Assembly (NCBI GenBank): GCA_031553235.1
Contig: JAVBLS010000004.1
Span: 22,121-86,120 of the forward strand
DNA length: 64,000 nucleotides
From: Frigididesulfovibrio sp031553235
GTDB taxonomy: Bacteria > Desulfobacterota > Desulfovibrionia > Desulfovibrionales > Desulfovibrionaceae
Direction: 5' to 3'
The notes under the pieces are model-generated. The model had not been told where the DNA came from. It searched no databases and saw only the letters and a list, made by a program, of their open reading frames with translations. Position 1 is the stretch's first letter. Each line of letters begins with the position of its first letter. A program made the position numbers and the translations under genes. This document shows, piece after piece, positions 53,058-62,549 of this stretch.

Positions 53058-54254
53058 CTACTCTTCTCTCTCCACCCGCAGCACGCGGCCGTCGGTGGAA
53101 AGGCGGTAGCGCAGGCCGTGCCAGACCAACTCGCGGGCCGGAATGGTGCGCGCGTAGACAACAAGGGTCATCCACAGAGCGAAGAGCAGGCAGGCGGGCC
53201 AGACGATTGCGGGGCAGGAGGCGGCAATGCGCCGGCGCAGAAGTTCTTGCAAAACAAGGAGGAGTAGAAGGTAGGCCAAGGCGGCAAGCGGCAGACCGGC
53301 GGAAAGGCCGCCGGTCTCGCCGTTAAAAAGCGCTCCGACCGCAATACGCAGGGCCACGGCCAGGGTAACGGCAAACCAGGCCGGCACGATGCCGATCAAC
53401 AGCCAGGGGCCGAAGGTGTAGAACTTGGGATAGGCCAGTTGGCGGAAGTACCAGGCCTCCAGCTTCTCTTTGCTCATGGATCGCACCGGCGTGTCCAAAA
53501 GCGCCGTGGGCCGAAACAGCACCGGCAGGCCGTGCTTTTGCAGCAGTCCGGCCAGGGAACAGTCGTCCACCACGGTTTGACTCCAGAGACCCCGTACATC
53601 CAGATCGCGGAAGGCCCGTGCCGAAACCGCCATGGCTCCGCCCCAAGGCTGGGTGAACACGGGCAGCGACTCCAGAAGAAGCATCAGCCTGTTCAAGGCG
53701 TGACAGGCGACCGCGTACACGCCGCGACCGCACAGGCGGGTTTGCCGGTAGCCCGTGCAGAAGGCCGCCCGTCCCTGCAGGATCGGCCGGACCAGTTCGC
53801 GCACAAAGCCGGGCCCGGCCCGGTGGTTGGCGTCACAAAAAACATACACGGCCGTGTCCGGCTCCAGCACATCCAGGCAGGCGAGAAGATTCTTGTTCTT
53901 CTGGCCGCAACGCTCCGCCGCTCCCGCTTCCACATGCCGAACATGAGGATGGCGCGCGACCAGTTCTCGTGCCGGCTCCCGCGCCGGGTCATCCGCTCCG
54001 TGGGTGGCCAGATAGACCCGCAGCAAGGGATAATCCTGCTCCAGCAGAGAGCCCAGAGCAGCCTCCATGTCCGGGCCGCGCCCGGCCATGGGGATGATCA
54101 GGGCCACGGGCAGCGGGCAGGCTTCTTCAGGATCGCCGGGCGGCAACGGCCTGGCCGACGGGAGGAAACGCGGCAGACCGCGGCAAAAAGCCGCCGCGAG
54201 AACCGCCGTCTGCGCGACAACGGAGACCACCCACAGCCAGAGAAAAAAGTTCAT
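53058..54254 (-). CDS. GT2/GT21-like membrane glycosyltransferase resembling ceramide glucosyltransferases
   Basis: A 398-residue inverting GT-A transferase with one N-terminal membrane helix, a catalytic domain and two to three C-terminal helices. Asp141 lies in VFCDANH and Asp230/Asp231 in VVDDCSLAGLLQKHG, the D2/D3 signature of ceramide glucosyltransferases and HpnI-like enzymes; the usual (Q/R)xxRW is changed to RQLAYP. The terminal LVWHGLRYRL is typical of this group. It is the last gene of the minus-strand operon and directly faces the SDR gene. Glycosylation of the amino-lipid is an attractive but unproven role. Confidence 0.72.
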   Translation of the reverse strand: MNFFLWLWVVSVVAQTAVLAAAFCRGLPRFLPSARPLPPGDPEEACPLPVALIIPMAGRGPDMEAALGSLLEQDYPLLRVYLATHGADDPAREPARELVARHPHVRHVEAGAAERCGQKNKNLLACLDVLEPDTAVYVFCDANHRAGPGFVRELVRPILQGRAAFCTGYRQTRLCGRGVYAVACHALNRLMLLLESLPVFTQPWGGAMAVSARAFRDLDVRGLWSQTVVDDCSLAGLLQKHGLPVLFRPTALLDTPVRSMSKEKLEAWYFRQLAYPKFYTFGPWLLIGIVPAWFAVTLAVALRIAVGALFNGETGGLSAGLPLAALAYLLLLLVLQELLRRRIAASCPAIVWPACLLFALWMTLVVYARTIPARELVWHGLRYRLSTDGRVLRVEREE

Positions 54255-54291
54255 GCCGCTGCCTCAAGTTATTTGAATTTGGAGCTCCGCC

Positions 54292-55341
54292 TTACGGACG
54301 CCAGTCGCCGCCCTCGTCCGGAGTATTGAGAGGCCTGACGTGAAGGTTATTGCGTAGATCATCCAAGACCAAGCCCTGTACGGCCCAACGCTCGTGCAGC
54401 CAGGCGCAAAAAAACTCTATTTTCGCCAGCAGAGCCTTGACCGAGGCCTCGTCCGGCAGGTGCGGCGTGCCGCCCGGCATTAGCTCGGACGAATGCCAGG
54501 TCAGGGAGAGAAAGCGCCCTCCCCTGGCCAGGTAGCGCCCGGCCACCCACTTAAGCACCCCCAGCGACAGATACACCGGCATCAGCCCCCAGGCCGACCC
54601 GCACAACGGCGCGACATGCTGCAGGGCGCGCACGGCGCGGGGGAGAAAAACGCCGGGAAGGGCGCCTTCCAACCGGCGCAGGTGCCGGGGCAGGGCCGGG
54701 TACAGGGGGAGGCCCGTGCAGGGCGACTCAATGATGGTGTGGCCGTTCACCGTGACGGCATAAGGTTCTGTGGGGGCGGTAAAAAAATCCGGACAGGGCG
54801 GCGTGCAGTACAGGGGCCGGACCGAGGCATCCACCAGCACCCCGGAGGCCGCCAGGTGCAGCCAGTGCCGACGGTGCAGATGCCAGCGGCCCATGCGGAA
54901 AGAAGTCAGGGGTTCCCCGGCATACTCCCGTCCGGCCGAGAACAGCGAATCCATGCGCTGCTGGAAGAGCTCCGGCGGCAGCGTGTCCGGGCCGGCATAC
55001 TCCTCGCCCTGGCCGTGCCCTTCGGGAAAGGGCGGGGTGTTCCAATGGTGCAGATGTGCGCCGATTTCCACCCGCGCCTTTTGCCGCAGGGCGTCGAGGG
55101 AGCGGCAGGATGCCGCGTCTTTAAACACTGGATAGTCGCACAAGAGCGTCACCGGCAAATCAAAGCGGGCGAGCAGCGGCAGAAGCCGATGCAAAAAAGT
55201 CGTGTTGCGCACCGTGTTTTGCCGGGGAAAGCGGCCGTTGAACAGCCCCTCCTCTTCCACGTCGATGCTCAGGAGCAGGTATACCGGCTCGTCCGTTCCC
55301 AGGCGGGAAAGCGACGCATGGGGAGACTGCAGCCCGCTCAT
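54292..55341 (-). CDS. polysaccharide deacetylase-like protein (NodB fold)
   Basis: A 349-residue protein with a degenerate NodB pattern: LLSIDVEEEG in place of the usual TFDDG, and metal-binding histidines in EIGAHLHHWNTPPF. Similar proteins in exopolysaccharide clusters deacetylate sugars. Its ATG overlaps the stop of the GT4 gene by four bases. The sequence after residue 230 does not follow the standard NodB domain. Confidence 0.7.
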   Translation of the reverse strand: MSGLQSPHASLSRLGTDEPVYLLLSIDVEEEGLFNGRFPRQNTVRNTTFLHRLLPLLARFDLPVTLLCDYPVFKDAASCRSLDALRQKARVEIGAHLHHWNTPPFPEGHGQGEEYAGPDTLPPELFQQRMDSLFSAGREYAGEPLTSFRMGRWHLHRRHWLHLAASGVLVDASVRPLYCTPPCPDFFTAPTEPYAVTVNGHTIIESPCTGLPLYPALPRHLRRLEGALPGVFLPRAVRALQHVAPLCGSAWGLMPVYLSLGVLKWVAGRYLARGGRFLSLTWHSSELMPGGTPHLPDEASVKALLAKIEFFCAWLHERWAVQGLVLDDLRNNLHVRPLNTPDEGGDWRP

Positions 55342-56636
55342 AGTCTTGATCTCCCCGCATTTTCAGTGAAAAGGGCTTCCAACCGGGAAAGGTTGGCCGC
55401 CGGGTCGAACATCGTCATGACCAGGGCTTTGCCGTTCCCGGCCATGCGCAGGGCGTTCTCCCGATTCTCCGCCAGTTGGCGCACAGCCACGGCCAGGGCC
55501 ACGGAATCGCCCGTGGGCACCAGCAGACCGGTCTCGCCGTGCCGAATCACGTCGCCGAAGCCGGCGATGTCGCTGCCGATGACCGGCAGACCGTGCAACA
55601 TGGCTTCCACAAGGACCGTGGGCAGGCTGTCGGAACGCCCCCCGGCCTGCACGAGGGAGGGCATGAGCAGCATGTCGGAATCGAGCATCAACTCACTGAG
55701 CCGGTCGTGGGTGACAAAGCCGAGGAAATGGACCCGCTTCTCCAGGCCCAGCTTGCGGACCCGCCGGCGCAGGGGGTAGGCCCAGAGGCCGGAACCGGCA
55801 ATGCTCAGCGCGGCCTCGATCCCCCGCTGCGCCAACAGGGCCACGGCCTCCACGGCATGCTGAAAGCCTTTGAGGCGCAGCAGGCGGCCCACGCAAAGCA
55901 GACGTAGCGGGAATCGCAGGGGCACGGCGGCGTCTCCGGCCGGGGACAGGGTGCGGGAGGTGTAGATCAGCCGGTGTTTGGCCGCGGCCTTGTCCGGCTC
56001 CAGGGCGGCCAGCACCGGCATGTTGCAGGAGGAATCGGCCCTGGCGAAACGCGCGTCCGCCAATTTTGCGCCCAAGGCGCCGTCGTGCGGCCGCACGTCC
56101 ACCGAGTGCACGGAAATTGAAAAGGGGATGCCCGCAAGGCGCTGAACCACCCATGCCGCCGTGGCCGGGCCGTTGCCCCAGGCCGCGTGCACATGACCCA
56201 CGCCCAGGCGGGTGAAATGTTCGGCCAGATAAAAACCGCACAGGCCCGCCCAGAGATTTTCCAGACGCAGTTCCAAGGTGCGCCAGGGGCGGAGCAGCAG
56301 ATCGTGCAGAATGCCCGTGGTCAGGCGCCGGTCACGGACCAGAGCGCGGCAAAAGGCCGCCGACACGCGCGGCAAGGCTGCCGTGCCCAGACGGTCCACC
56401 GGTACGGGGGTATGCAGCATGCCGGGGCTGAGATCGCGCCGGCGCAAGGCATACAGGCTGCAAGCCCGTACGGGAAAGCCCCGGGCGTGCAGCCCTTCCA
56501 CCTCGTAGAAAATGAAGGTTTCCGAAGCGTCCGGGAACCAATGCGAAATATAGACCGTCAGCGGGGGCCTCTCCGCCCCCTGATCGACGTGAGCCGGCTT
56601 CGCCGCTTCAGGTGCGGCATTGGACGACGGCGTCAC
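55338..56636 (-). CDS. GT4-family glycosyltransferase
   Basis: A 432-residue GT-B glycosyltransferase: VYISHWFPDASETFIFYEVE at its start, LLCVGRLLRLKGFQHAVEAV at the donor domain and GGRSDSLPTVLVEAMLHGLP as the E-x7-E-like region. It resembles colanic-acid-type WcaL transferases. It starts with GTG immediately after the stop of the SPASM protein gene. Confidence 0.87.
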   Translation of the reverse strand: MTPSSNAAPEAAKPAHVDQGAERPPLTVYISHWFPDASETFIFYEVEGLHARGFPVRACSLYALRRRDLSPGMLHTPVPVDRLGTAALPRVSAAFCRALVRDRRLTTGILHDLLLRPWRTLELRLENLWAGLCGFYLAEHFTRLGVGHVHAAWGNGPATAAWVVQRLAGIPFSISVHSVDVRPHDGALGAKLADARFARADSSCNMPVLAALEPDKAAAKHRLIYTSRTLSPAGDAAVPLRFPLRLLCVGRLLRLKGFQHAVEAVALLAQRGIEAALSIAGSGLWAYPLRRRVRKLGLEKRVHFLGFVTHDRLSELMLDSDMLLMPSLVQAGGRSDSLPTVLVEAMLHGLPVIGSDIAGFGDVIRHGETGLLVPTGDSVALAVAVRQLAENRENALRMAGNGKALVMTMFDPAANLSRLEALFTENAGRSRL

Positions 56637-57851
56637 TTAATACCCCATAAGCCCGCAGCAGCGGGTGCAGACCGGCATCAGGCCGTCACGGTTGAGGCCG
56701 GCCCGAAATTTCTTATAAGCCTCGCTGTTCCACAGTTCGGTGATGGTCTGTTCCCGCACGTTGCCGACCACGTAGTCGTGATAATCGCGACAGGGCGACA
56801 TGTCGCCGTTGGAGTCCAGCTCCACGGCCCGGAAGATGGAGATGCAGCGCTCGAAACCAAAACGGGCCGCATGGTTGGTATAATACTCCCGCAGAGAGGC
56901 CGCATCGGTCAGGCCGGGCATGATGTGCACGGCCGGGGCGGAAAACGGGGCGCTGCGCCGGACGATTTCCTGCAGTTGCTTCGACAGGATCTCGCAATCT
57001 TTGATCACCCAGTCGCCGATCCAGCCGCGATGCAGTTGCGGGGCGAAACCGAAACGCCGAGAAAAATCCGCTTCGTGCGCGGCGGCACTTTTTTCGTCTA
57101 TCCACCAGGAAAGATAGAAGACGAACAGGTCCACCTTGTCGCGGTAAGCTTCATAAATGTCCACCAGGTGCCCCGCGTTGGCCGTGGAAATGGTGCTCAA
57201 GGCGGCCACCAGGGGCAGCCGGCTCTTGCGCCGGGCTCTTTGCTCGCGGATGGCCGCCAGCCCTTCCTGGATGTCGCGGTAGTTGTCGCCGCCCCCGGCG
57301 GCAGGCCGCGCGGCGTTGTGCGTTTGCGGGTCGTGCCCGTCTATGGAGACCTGCAGCAGGAACATGGGCATGGCCGCGTGCCGTGCGGCGAAGTGTTTGA
57401 GCCCGGTGCCGTTGGTGGCGATCATTGTGGGCATGCGCAGGCGCGTGGCGTGTTCCAGAATATCCGGTGAGCCCCTGTATAGCATGGGCTCACCGCCCCA
57501 CAGGTAAATGGTGGGCCGATGCCCGTGGGCGGCCAGATCGTCCAGCAGTTCGATATAACGGCCGGGCGGCAGTTCTCTCTCCCGCAGTTCATGAACGCTC
57601 CTGCCGTGCAAAAAACCCTGGTTGCCCCACTGGCCGCAGGTATGGCAGCGCAAATTGCAGCGGTCCGTTATGCGTATGGAAAGCTGCCGGATCTTTCCGG
57701 CGCTTCCTTCACGAGCGTTTCTGTGCAGCAGGCTGAAGAAAAGCTTGTCCGTTTCCAAGCCCGCCAGGCAGGTCAGCATCCAGGGCTTCTCAAGCAGCTT
57801 GGTCATGTTCTTCAAGACAACGCTGGAGGCCACACCGGACTTCTTGCTCAT
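56637..57851 (-). CDS. radical SAM/SPASM-domain protein
   Basis: A 404-residue protein with the radical SAM cluster cysteines Cys65, Cys69 and Cys72 in DRCNLRCHTC and the SAM-binding LWGGEPML. The C-terminal SPASM-type region has CISIFRAVELDSNGDMSPCR and VCTRCCGLMGY with further cysteines for auxiliary clusters. Related proteins modify peptides or sugars. Here it lies among glycosyltransferase genes with no peptide precursor visible, so a sugar or lipid substrate is more likely. Confidence 0.82.
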   Translation of the reverse strand: MSKKSGVASSVVLKNMTKLLEKPWMLTCLAGLETDKLFFSLLHRNAREGSAGKIRQLSIRITDRCNLRCHTCGQWGNQGFLHGRSVHELRERELPPGRYIELLDDLAAHGHRPTIYLWGGEPMLYRGSPDILEHATRLRMPTMIATNGTGLKHFAARHAAMPMFLLQVSIDGHDPQTHNAARPAAGGGDNYRDIQEGLAAIREQRARRKSRLPLVAALSTISTANAGHLVDIYEAYRDKVDLFVFYLSWWIDEKSAAAHEADFSRRFGFAPQLHRGWIGDWVIKDCEILSKQLQEIVRRSAPFSAPAVHIMPGLTDAASLREYYTNHAARFGFERCISIFRAVELDSNGDMSPCRDYHDYVVGNVREQTITELWNSEAYKKFRAGLNRDGLMPVCTRCCGLMGY

Positions 57852-57882
57852 ACCGCTGTCCTTGTATCCGTTACAGGGGGTA

Positions 57883-58920
57883 TCATGCCCGGAGCAGCAT
57901 GTTCAGGTGGGCTCGCAGATCTTCTCGGCCGTTGCAGTCCTGCTTGGCAATGCGGGCCGCATAGTTTTCCAGACAAACCTCAAAGTCGTCCACGATGCGT
58001 AAATCCTGGTCAAAACTGGGGTAAAACGTCCCATAGCCGTTTTCGCGCATGAACCAGCAGTTCCAGAACTGCTCGTACAGGCCGGAACCGGGAAAACATA
58101 GACAGGGTTTGCCGAAAACAAGAGCCTCCGTCAACAACCCGTGCCCACCGCAGCAGACCACGTAGGCGGCCGAGGCCAGATCGATCAGAAACGGCTCGCG
58201 GCCGGACTCACAGAAGCGCACGTTGCCTTGCCCCGGCTGTTCCCCCAGGCCGTAAACCCGGCACTCCCGACGCCGCTTCCCGAACAGGGCGAGAATCTTC
58301 TCCCGGTCGCAGCCGGGCAGGTACATGACGACGTGGTCGCCCGGCTCCGCCTGCAAGGCCAAGGCGTCGGAACGCGGCAGGGTGCCGAAGGCGGCGTCGC
58401 GCTCCGGGTCGATCAGCGGGGGCCGGTGGAACGAGACAATCAGCCGGCTTGCCAGGTCGGGCAGAAAAAAGCGCATCAGCGCCGTAGCCGCGGCCCTGTT
58501 CAGGCGCTGCCCCGGCGGGGTGGCGTAGCGGGTCCGGGAAAGGACGTGCTGGTGATCCAGGCTCAGACAGGGCCTGCCCAAGGCACAGGCGGCGCGCGGG
58601 GTGAAAAATTCATTGTCGGTCAGGATCAGGTCAGGGTCAAAGGTGGTCATTATTTCCCGCAGGCGGCGTATCCAGGCCTCTTTTGTGACCCAGCGGCGCA
58701 AAAAGTTGGCCACCGTCGGTCCCATCTGTACGGTATTGTTGCGCACCAGCATGCCGATCAGCGGCATCTCCTCAAAGGCATAGCCCGCACCCCTGGCCTT
58801 CACGGCCTGGCCGGCGCCCACGAAGAGAATCTCGTGCCCTTCCAGCAGTTCGGCCACGGACAGCGCCCGGCTGACGTGCCCGCCCGCGTCTCCCTGGATT
58901 CCGTACAATATCCTGGCCAT
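57883..58920 (-). CDS. MurG/MGT-like glycosyltransferase
   Basis: A 345-residue GT-B protein beginning with MARILYGIQGDAGGHVSRAL, a start typical of the Glyco_trans_1_3/MGT group, and ending in a donor site VVCCGGHGLLTEALVFGKP. It likely adds an N-acetylhexosamine or similar sugar to a lipid carrier. The long open frame upstream of 58920 overlaps the flippase gene and is not used; AAAGGT precedes the ATG. Confidence 0.75.
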   Translation of the reverse strand: MARILYGIQGDAGGHVSRALSVAELLEGHEILFVGAGQAVKARGAGYAFEEMPLIGMLVRNNTVQMGPTVANFLRRWVTKEAWIRRLREIMTTFDPDLILTDNEFFTPRAACALGRPCLSLDHQHVLSRTRYATPPGQRLNRAAATALMRFFLPDLASRLIVSFHRPPLIDPERDAAFGTLPRSDALALQAEPGDHVVMYLPGCDREKILALFGKRRRECRVYGLGEQPGQGNVRFCESGREPFLIDLASAAYVVCCGGHGLLTEALVFGKPCLCFPGSGLYEQFWNCWFMRENGYGTFYPSFDQDLRIVDDFEVCLENYAARIAKQDCNGREDLRAHLNMLLRA

Positions 58921-58928
58921 ACCTTTTT

Positions 58929-60395
58929 TTACCTCGCCGGCCGGAGATCGGGGAGCCAGGGGCGCACCCAAACCCAGGCCAAAGCCAGCAACGGCAGCAA
59001 ACCCACCAGTTCCGCCGCCTCCCTGGGCATATGGGGCCGGCACAGGGCGTGGCCGGCAAAGGCCAGGCCCGCAGCCGGCACGACCGCGCCAAGTTCCCTG
59101 AGGCCGAAGGGAAGGCCCGAGCGCACGGCCAAGCCCATGGTCAGCGCCACCATCCAGAGCTTTGTGCCGGAGATGGCCCAGGCCGCTCCCGGAGCCCCGC
59201 CCTGCGGGATGAGCGCCCAGCAGAGCACGATATTGCAAACCAGCCCGCTGATATAGATCAGCAGCACGGGCCGGTGCAGGCGCATGCTGATCAACATGCA
59301 GGCCGCGAGGTTGTGCAGAAAGGCCGCTGGGATGCAGGTCAGTTGGGCACGCAACGCTCCCATGGCCGCCAGGTACTCCGCGCCGAAGACCAGAGCGAGT
59401 ATCCGGTCTCCTTCCACAAAAAGTACGTAAACGGCCCCAAGGCCCAGGAGCAGCAGGCAGACCGTAGCGGCACGGTTCAGGCGCATGAAGGCCACGCGAT
59501 CCTTCTGCCATTGTCCGGCCATGTGCGGGAACATCACCCGCTCGATCAGGGCTCCGGAAATAAGAACGCACAAACCGTCGACGATTTCCCAGGGCGCGTT
59601 GTACAAGCCCAGGGCGTAGGCCCCGCCGAAATGGTCCAGCATATACAGATTGAGCTTGTTGTACAAAAGCCCGCAAACGGCGATACCGGCAAAAAGAAAA
59701 CCGCCACGGAAGCGGCCGATCCAGGCCCGGGCTTCGGCGGGAAACCCGCCGAGGTGCCAGCGCAGTGCCCGGCCGCTAAGCGCGAACATGACCAGGGCTT
59801 CCACCGCCTTGAAGCAGGCCACCACTTCCAGGGGAGCCCCCCACCAAAGACAGGCGATGCCAAAGGCGCTGCCCAAAAGCCCTGCGGGGACGCGGATGCG
59901 CATCTCCGTATCCTGCCTCCCCCGCACCCGGCAAAGCACAAAGAAGGACTGGGCCATGGCTATGGGGCCCATGCCGCAGGCCACGATCAGCACGATTACG
60001 GATTTATCCGCGCCGTATCCCATTACCCGGCAGACCAGCGCGAGCAGGCCGAAGGAAATTATGAACAGGACGGCCTGCAGCAGCCAGGTCTGAGCCAGAA
60101 CGCGGCGCATGGATACGCGTCTTTCCGTGAAACGGGACACCAAGTAGTTCTCAAACCCCGCGCCGGTGATCATCGTCACCAGAGAGCCCAAAGCCTGGGC
60201 CAAGATGATCAGACCGAAACTATCCGGCCCGGAGCGGGCCAGCAGAACCACGAACAGGCCGGACAACAGGCCGCTGCCCCACTGGGCGCAGACCATGCAA
60301 CCGAAGCGACGCGCCAGAAGGGCCGGCAAACGCGGTCGCAGGTCGGGCGCCCTGTTGCCGGAAACGGCGCTGTCCGTTGCCTCAACCTGCGGCAT
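58929..60395 (-). CDS. Wzx-type flippase (MOP superfamily)
   Basis: A 488-residue, roughly 13-helix membrane protein. It starts with a soluble N-tail, then GSGLLSGLFVVLLARS and alternating hydrophobic helices, as in polysaccharide translocases that move undecaprenyl-linked oligosaccharides to the periplasmic face. It overlaps the GT4 gene upstream by 14 bases and is followed nine bases later by the MGT-like gene. Together with the polymerase-like gene at 25145 it would form a Wzx/Wzy pair. Confidence 0.82.
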   Translation of the reverse strand: MPQVEATDSAVSGNRAPDLRPRLPALLARRFGCMVCAQWGSGLLSGLFVVLLARSGPDSFGLIILAQALGSLVTMITGAGFENYLVSRFTERRVSMRRVLAQTWLLQAVLFIISFGLLALVCRVMGYGADKSVIVLIVACGMGPIAMAQSFFVLCRVRGRQDTEMRIRVPAGLLGSAFGIACLWWGAPLEVVACFKAVEALVMFALSGRALRWHLGGFPAEARAWIGRFRGGFLFAGIAVCGLLYNKLNLYMLDHFGGAYALGLYNAPWEIVDGLCVLISGALIERVMFPHMAGQWQKDRVAFMRLNRAATVCLLLLGLGAVYVLFVEGDRILALVFGAEYLAAMGALRAQLTCIPAAFLHNLAACMLISMRLHRPVLLIYISGLVCNIVLCWALIPQGGAPGAAWAISGTKLWMVALTMGLAVRSGLPFGLRELGAVVPAAGLAFAGHALCRPHMPREAAELVGLLPLLALAWVWVRPWLPDLRPAR

Positions 60396-61494
60396 GTGCC
60401 CCACTCCTGCCTTGCAGCACAAATTCGTAAACCTGTTCGTGGCCCTTGACCAGGGCCTCCAATGAGTACCGTTCCAGCACCCGCTCCCTCCCGGCCCGAC
60501 CAAAGACCGCCCGCTCGTCTGTATTATGCAGCAGGCGCAGCAAATTTTGCGCCAGCGCTTCGACTTTCCCCACAGGTGAAAGCAGGCCGGTGCGCTCGTG
60601 CAGCACCGCCTCCGCGCTCCCGCCGGTGCGGGTGGCCGCCACCGGCAGGCCGCAGGCCATGGCCTCCAGCAGGACATTGGGGGTGCCTTCGTAGTCTGAA
60701 GCCAGGACAAAAACCTGGGCAAGACGCAAAAAAGGACGCACGTCCGCACTGCCGGGATGGAAAACCACCCGACCACGCAGGGCCGGCCCGGCGGCCATTC
60801 TACGGACGGATTCCTTGTCTTCCCCCTCCCCGACCAAGTGCAGGCTCGCCTCCGGGATGTGTTCCAGCACGCGGGCAAAAGCCCCCAGCAGCAGGCCGTG
60901 GTTCTTCACCGGGGCCATGCGGGCGATGCAGAGCAGCGCCGGCTCGCACGGCTCCGGCGCCGGAACGAAAAAATCCGTGTCCACGCCGTTGGGGATACAA
61001 AAGACCCGTTCTGCCGGCACACCGAACCTGCGCAGTAAAGGCTCGCGGATAGCCTCGGCATTGCAGATGTGGGCTTTGGCCAAATGCCGCAGCCAGTGCT
61101 CGCGCGGCCCCTGCACATCGGAAAGCCCCCGGCAGCAGGCGATGATCCCCGGCAGGCGCAGGGCGGCGCCCAAAATACGGCCCCAGATATTGGGCAAAGC
61201 GGTCATCAACTGCAGCAAAGGCGGCTGTTCCCCGGCCAGCCGGCGCCACAGGGCGGGCAGGGCGCGCAGGGGATTGAAGGCGTCGTTATCGGTCAGAAAC
61301 AGGCAGGGCAACCCGATAGAGGCGGCTCTGGAAACGAGATCCACGGGTCCCTTGCGCAACGCAACCAGCCGGGGGGAAAACCGGGAGCGGTCCAGGCGGG
61401 CGGCCAATTCCAACGTCTGGCGCTGTGTGCCGCCGAATTCCAGATCCTCCAGAAGAAAGACCAAAGGCACCGGCCCGCCCTGTATCTTGTTCAT
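60382..61494 (-). CDS. GT4-family glycosyltransferase
   Basis: A 370-residue GT-B glycosyltransferase with FLLEDLEFGGTQRQTLELA at its start, IPNGVDTDFF in the linker and SDYEGTPNVLLEAMACGLP as the E-x7-E donor site. I chose the ATG at 61494 over an in-frame GTG three codons upstream because AAGG stands eight bases before it. Confidence 0.88.
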   Translation of the reverse strand: MNKIQGGPVPLVFLLEDLEFGGTQRQTLELAARLDRSRFSPRLVALRKGPVDLVSRAASIGLPCLFLTDNDAFNPLRALPALWRRLAGEQPPLLQLMTALPNIWGRILGAALRLPGIIACCRGLSDVQGPREHWLRHLAKAHICNAEAIREPLLRRFGVPAERVFCIPNGVDTDFFVPAPEPCEPALLCIARMAPVKNHGLLLGAFARVLEHIPEASLHLVGEGEDKESVRRMAAGPALRGRVVFHPGSADVRPFLRLAQVFVLASDYEGTPNVLLEAMACGLPVAATRTGGSAEAVLHERTGLLSPVGKVEALAQNLLRLLHNTDERAVFGRAGRERVLERYSLEALVKGHEQVYEFVLQGRSGAHAAG

Positions 61495-61607
61495 GTGGAG
61501 CACCTTCCCGAAGTCAATCGAGCAAGTTCACTTTGCAGCAAACCGGCCGGTATAAAAGACTTGCTTGCCTGTCCACGACGCGACGGCGGATCGCCTCCGG
61601 AAACGCC

Positions 61608-62549
61608 TCATTGGGCCTTGCTTTCCGAAACGAAACGCACCAGCACCTTGAACCCCGGACGCAGCTTCCCGTCGTTGTTGGGAATTTCCACATGAACGTT
61701 GTAGTAGCTGGGGCTTTCCACCGCCATGCTGCCGGGGCTGCGATCAATGAGGGAGATCACCCCGTCGTAGGTGCGCTCTTCCAGCGACACCACCTTGACC
61801 ACGGCCTTGCCGCCCACTTCCAGTCGAGGAATTTCCGCCTCAAAGACCTGCGTGCGCACCTCCATGGGGTTGGTCCGGGCCAGGGTCACGGCATTAATGG
61901 GCCCGGTCAGGAGCATCCCCTCACGCAGGTTCGGGTCGATAAGCAGCACCTCCCCCACCTGCGGGCTGCGCAACTCGCCATACTCTGGGATGCCGTTCCC
62001 TTCCACGGCAACACCAAGTTTGTCCTGAACCACCTTTCTGCGCATAAGCAAATCCCTCTTGTCGGACTCCAGTTGCCGCTCCAGCAGGGCTTTTTGTTTG
62101 CGCAGCAATTCCAGGTTCTGCTGCATGTAGCCCAAGCGATCGGTCGACCCCACCTGCGCGGCGGACAGACGCTTGGCCGCGGCGTATTCTTCGCGCAAGG
62201 CCAGCAAGTCGTTACCGTTTTTTGTCAGAGATATCTCCGTGGTGGTAATCCGGCCCATGTCCAGGTAATTCAGAATGCTCAGGGCCGCTTCGTCTTTCAG
62301 CCGCCAGCGCGCCAGCACCTGCCCCGCTGCCACCTGATCTCCGGGGGTCACCAGCACCTTTTCAACAGTGCCCGGATACTCCAGGAATATGGGAAACATG
62401 ACCGTGCAATACACTTTGCCGTTATATTCCACATCATCCTGCCGCTGCGCCCGGGCAGGCAAAGAAAAAAATACGGGCATCGCAAGGGCTCCAAGCAAAA
62501 CGGCCGCTGCCGGCAACGCGACGCACAGCCGCCAAAATGTCTTGCTCAT
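61608..62549 (-). CDS. HlyD/MFP-type periplasmic adaptor
   Basis: A 313-residue protein with a signal sequence (VALPAAAVLLGALAMPVFF, then ARA-Q), a lipoyl/barrel-sandwich half-motif (YPGTVEKVLVTPGDQVAAGQ), a coiled-coil hairpin (about residues 85-185) and a beta-barrel segment (RTQVFEAEIPRLEVGGKAVV). It is the first gene of the minus-strand glycan operon. An MFP joins an inner membrane pump to an outer membrane channel; the only such partners in the window are the OMF/ABC genes at 21.2-25.0 kb. Confidence 0.82.
   Translation of the reverse strand: MSKTFWRLCVALPAAAVLLGALAMPVFFSLPARAQRQDDVEYNGKVYCTVMFPIFLEYPGTVEKVLVTPGDQVAAGQVLARWRLKDEAALSILNYLDMGRITTTEISLTKNGNDLLALREEYAAAKRLSAAQVGSTDRLGYMQQNLELLRKQKALLERQLESDKRDLLMRRKVVQDKLGVAVEGNGIPEYGELRSPQVGEVLLIDPNLREGMLLTGPINAVTLARTNPMEVRTQVFEAEIPRLEVGGKAVVKVVSLEERTYDGVISLIDRSPGSMAVESPSYYNVHVEIPNNDGKLRPGFKVLVRFVSESKAQ

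Noticed and set aside
53102..53110. GGCGGTAGC, resembling the JUMPstart/ops element of polysaccharide operons
   Set aside because: It lies inside the coding end of the GT2 gene on the opposite strand and is not in a leader.
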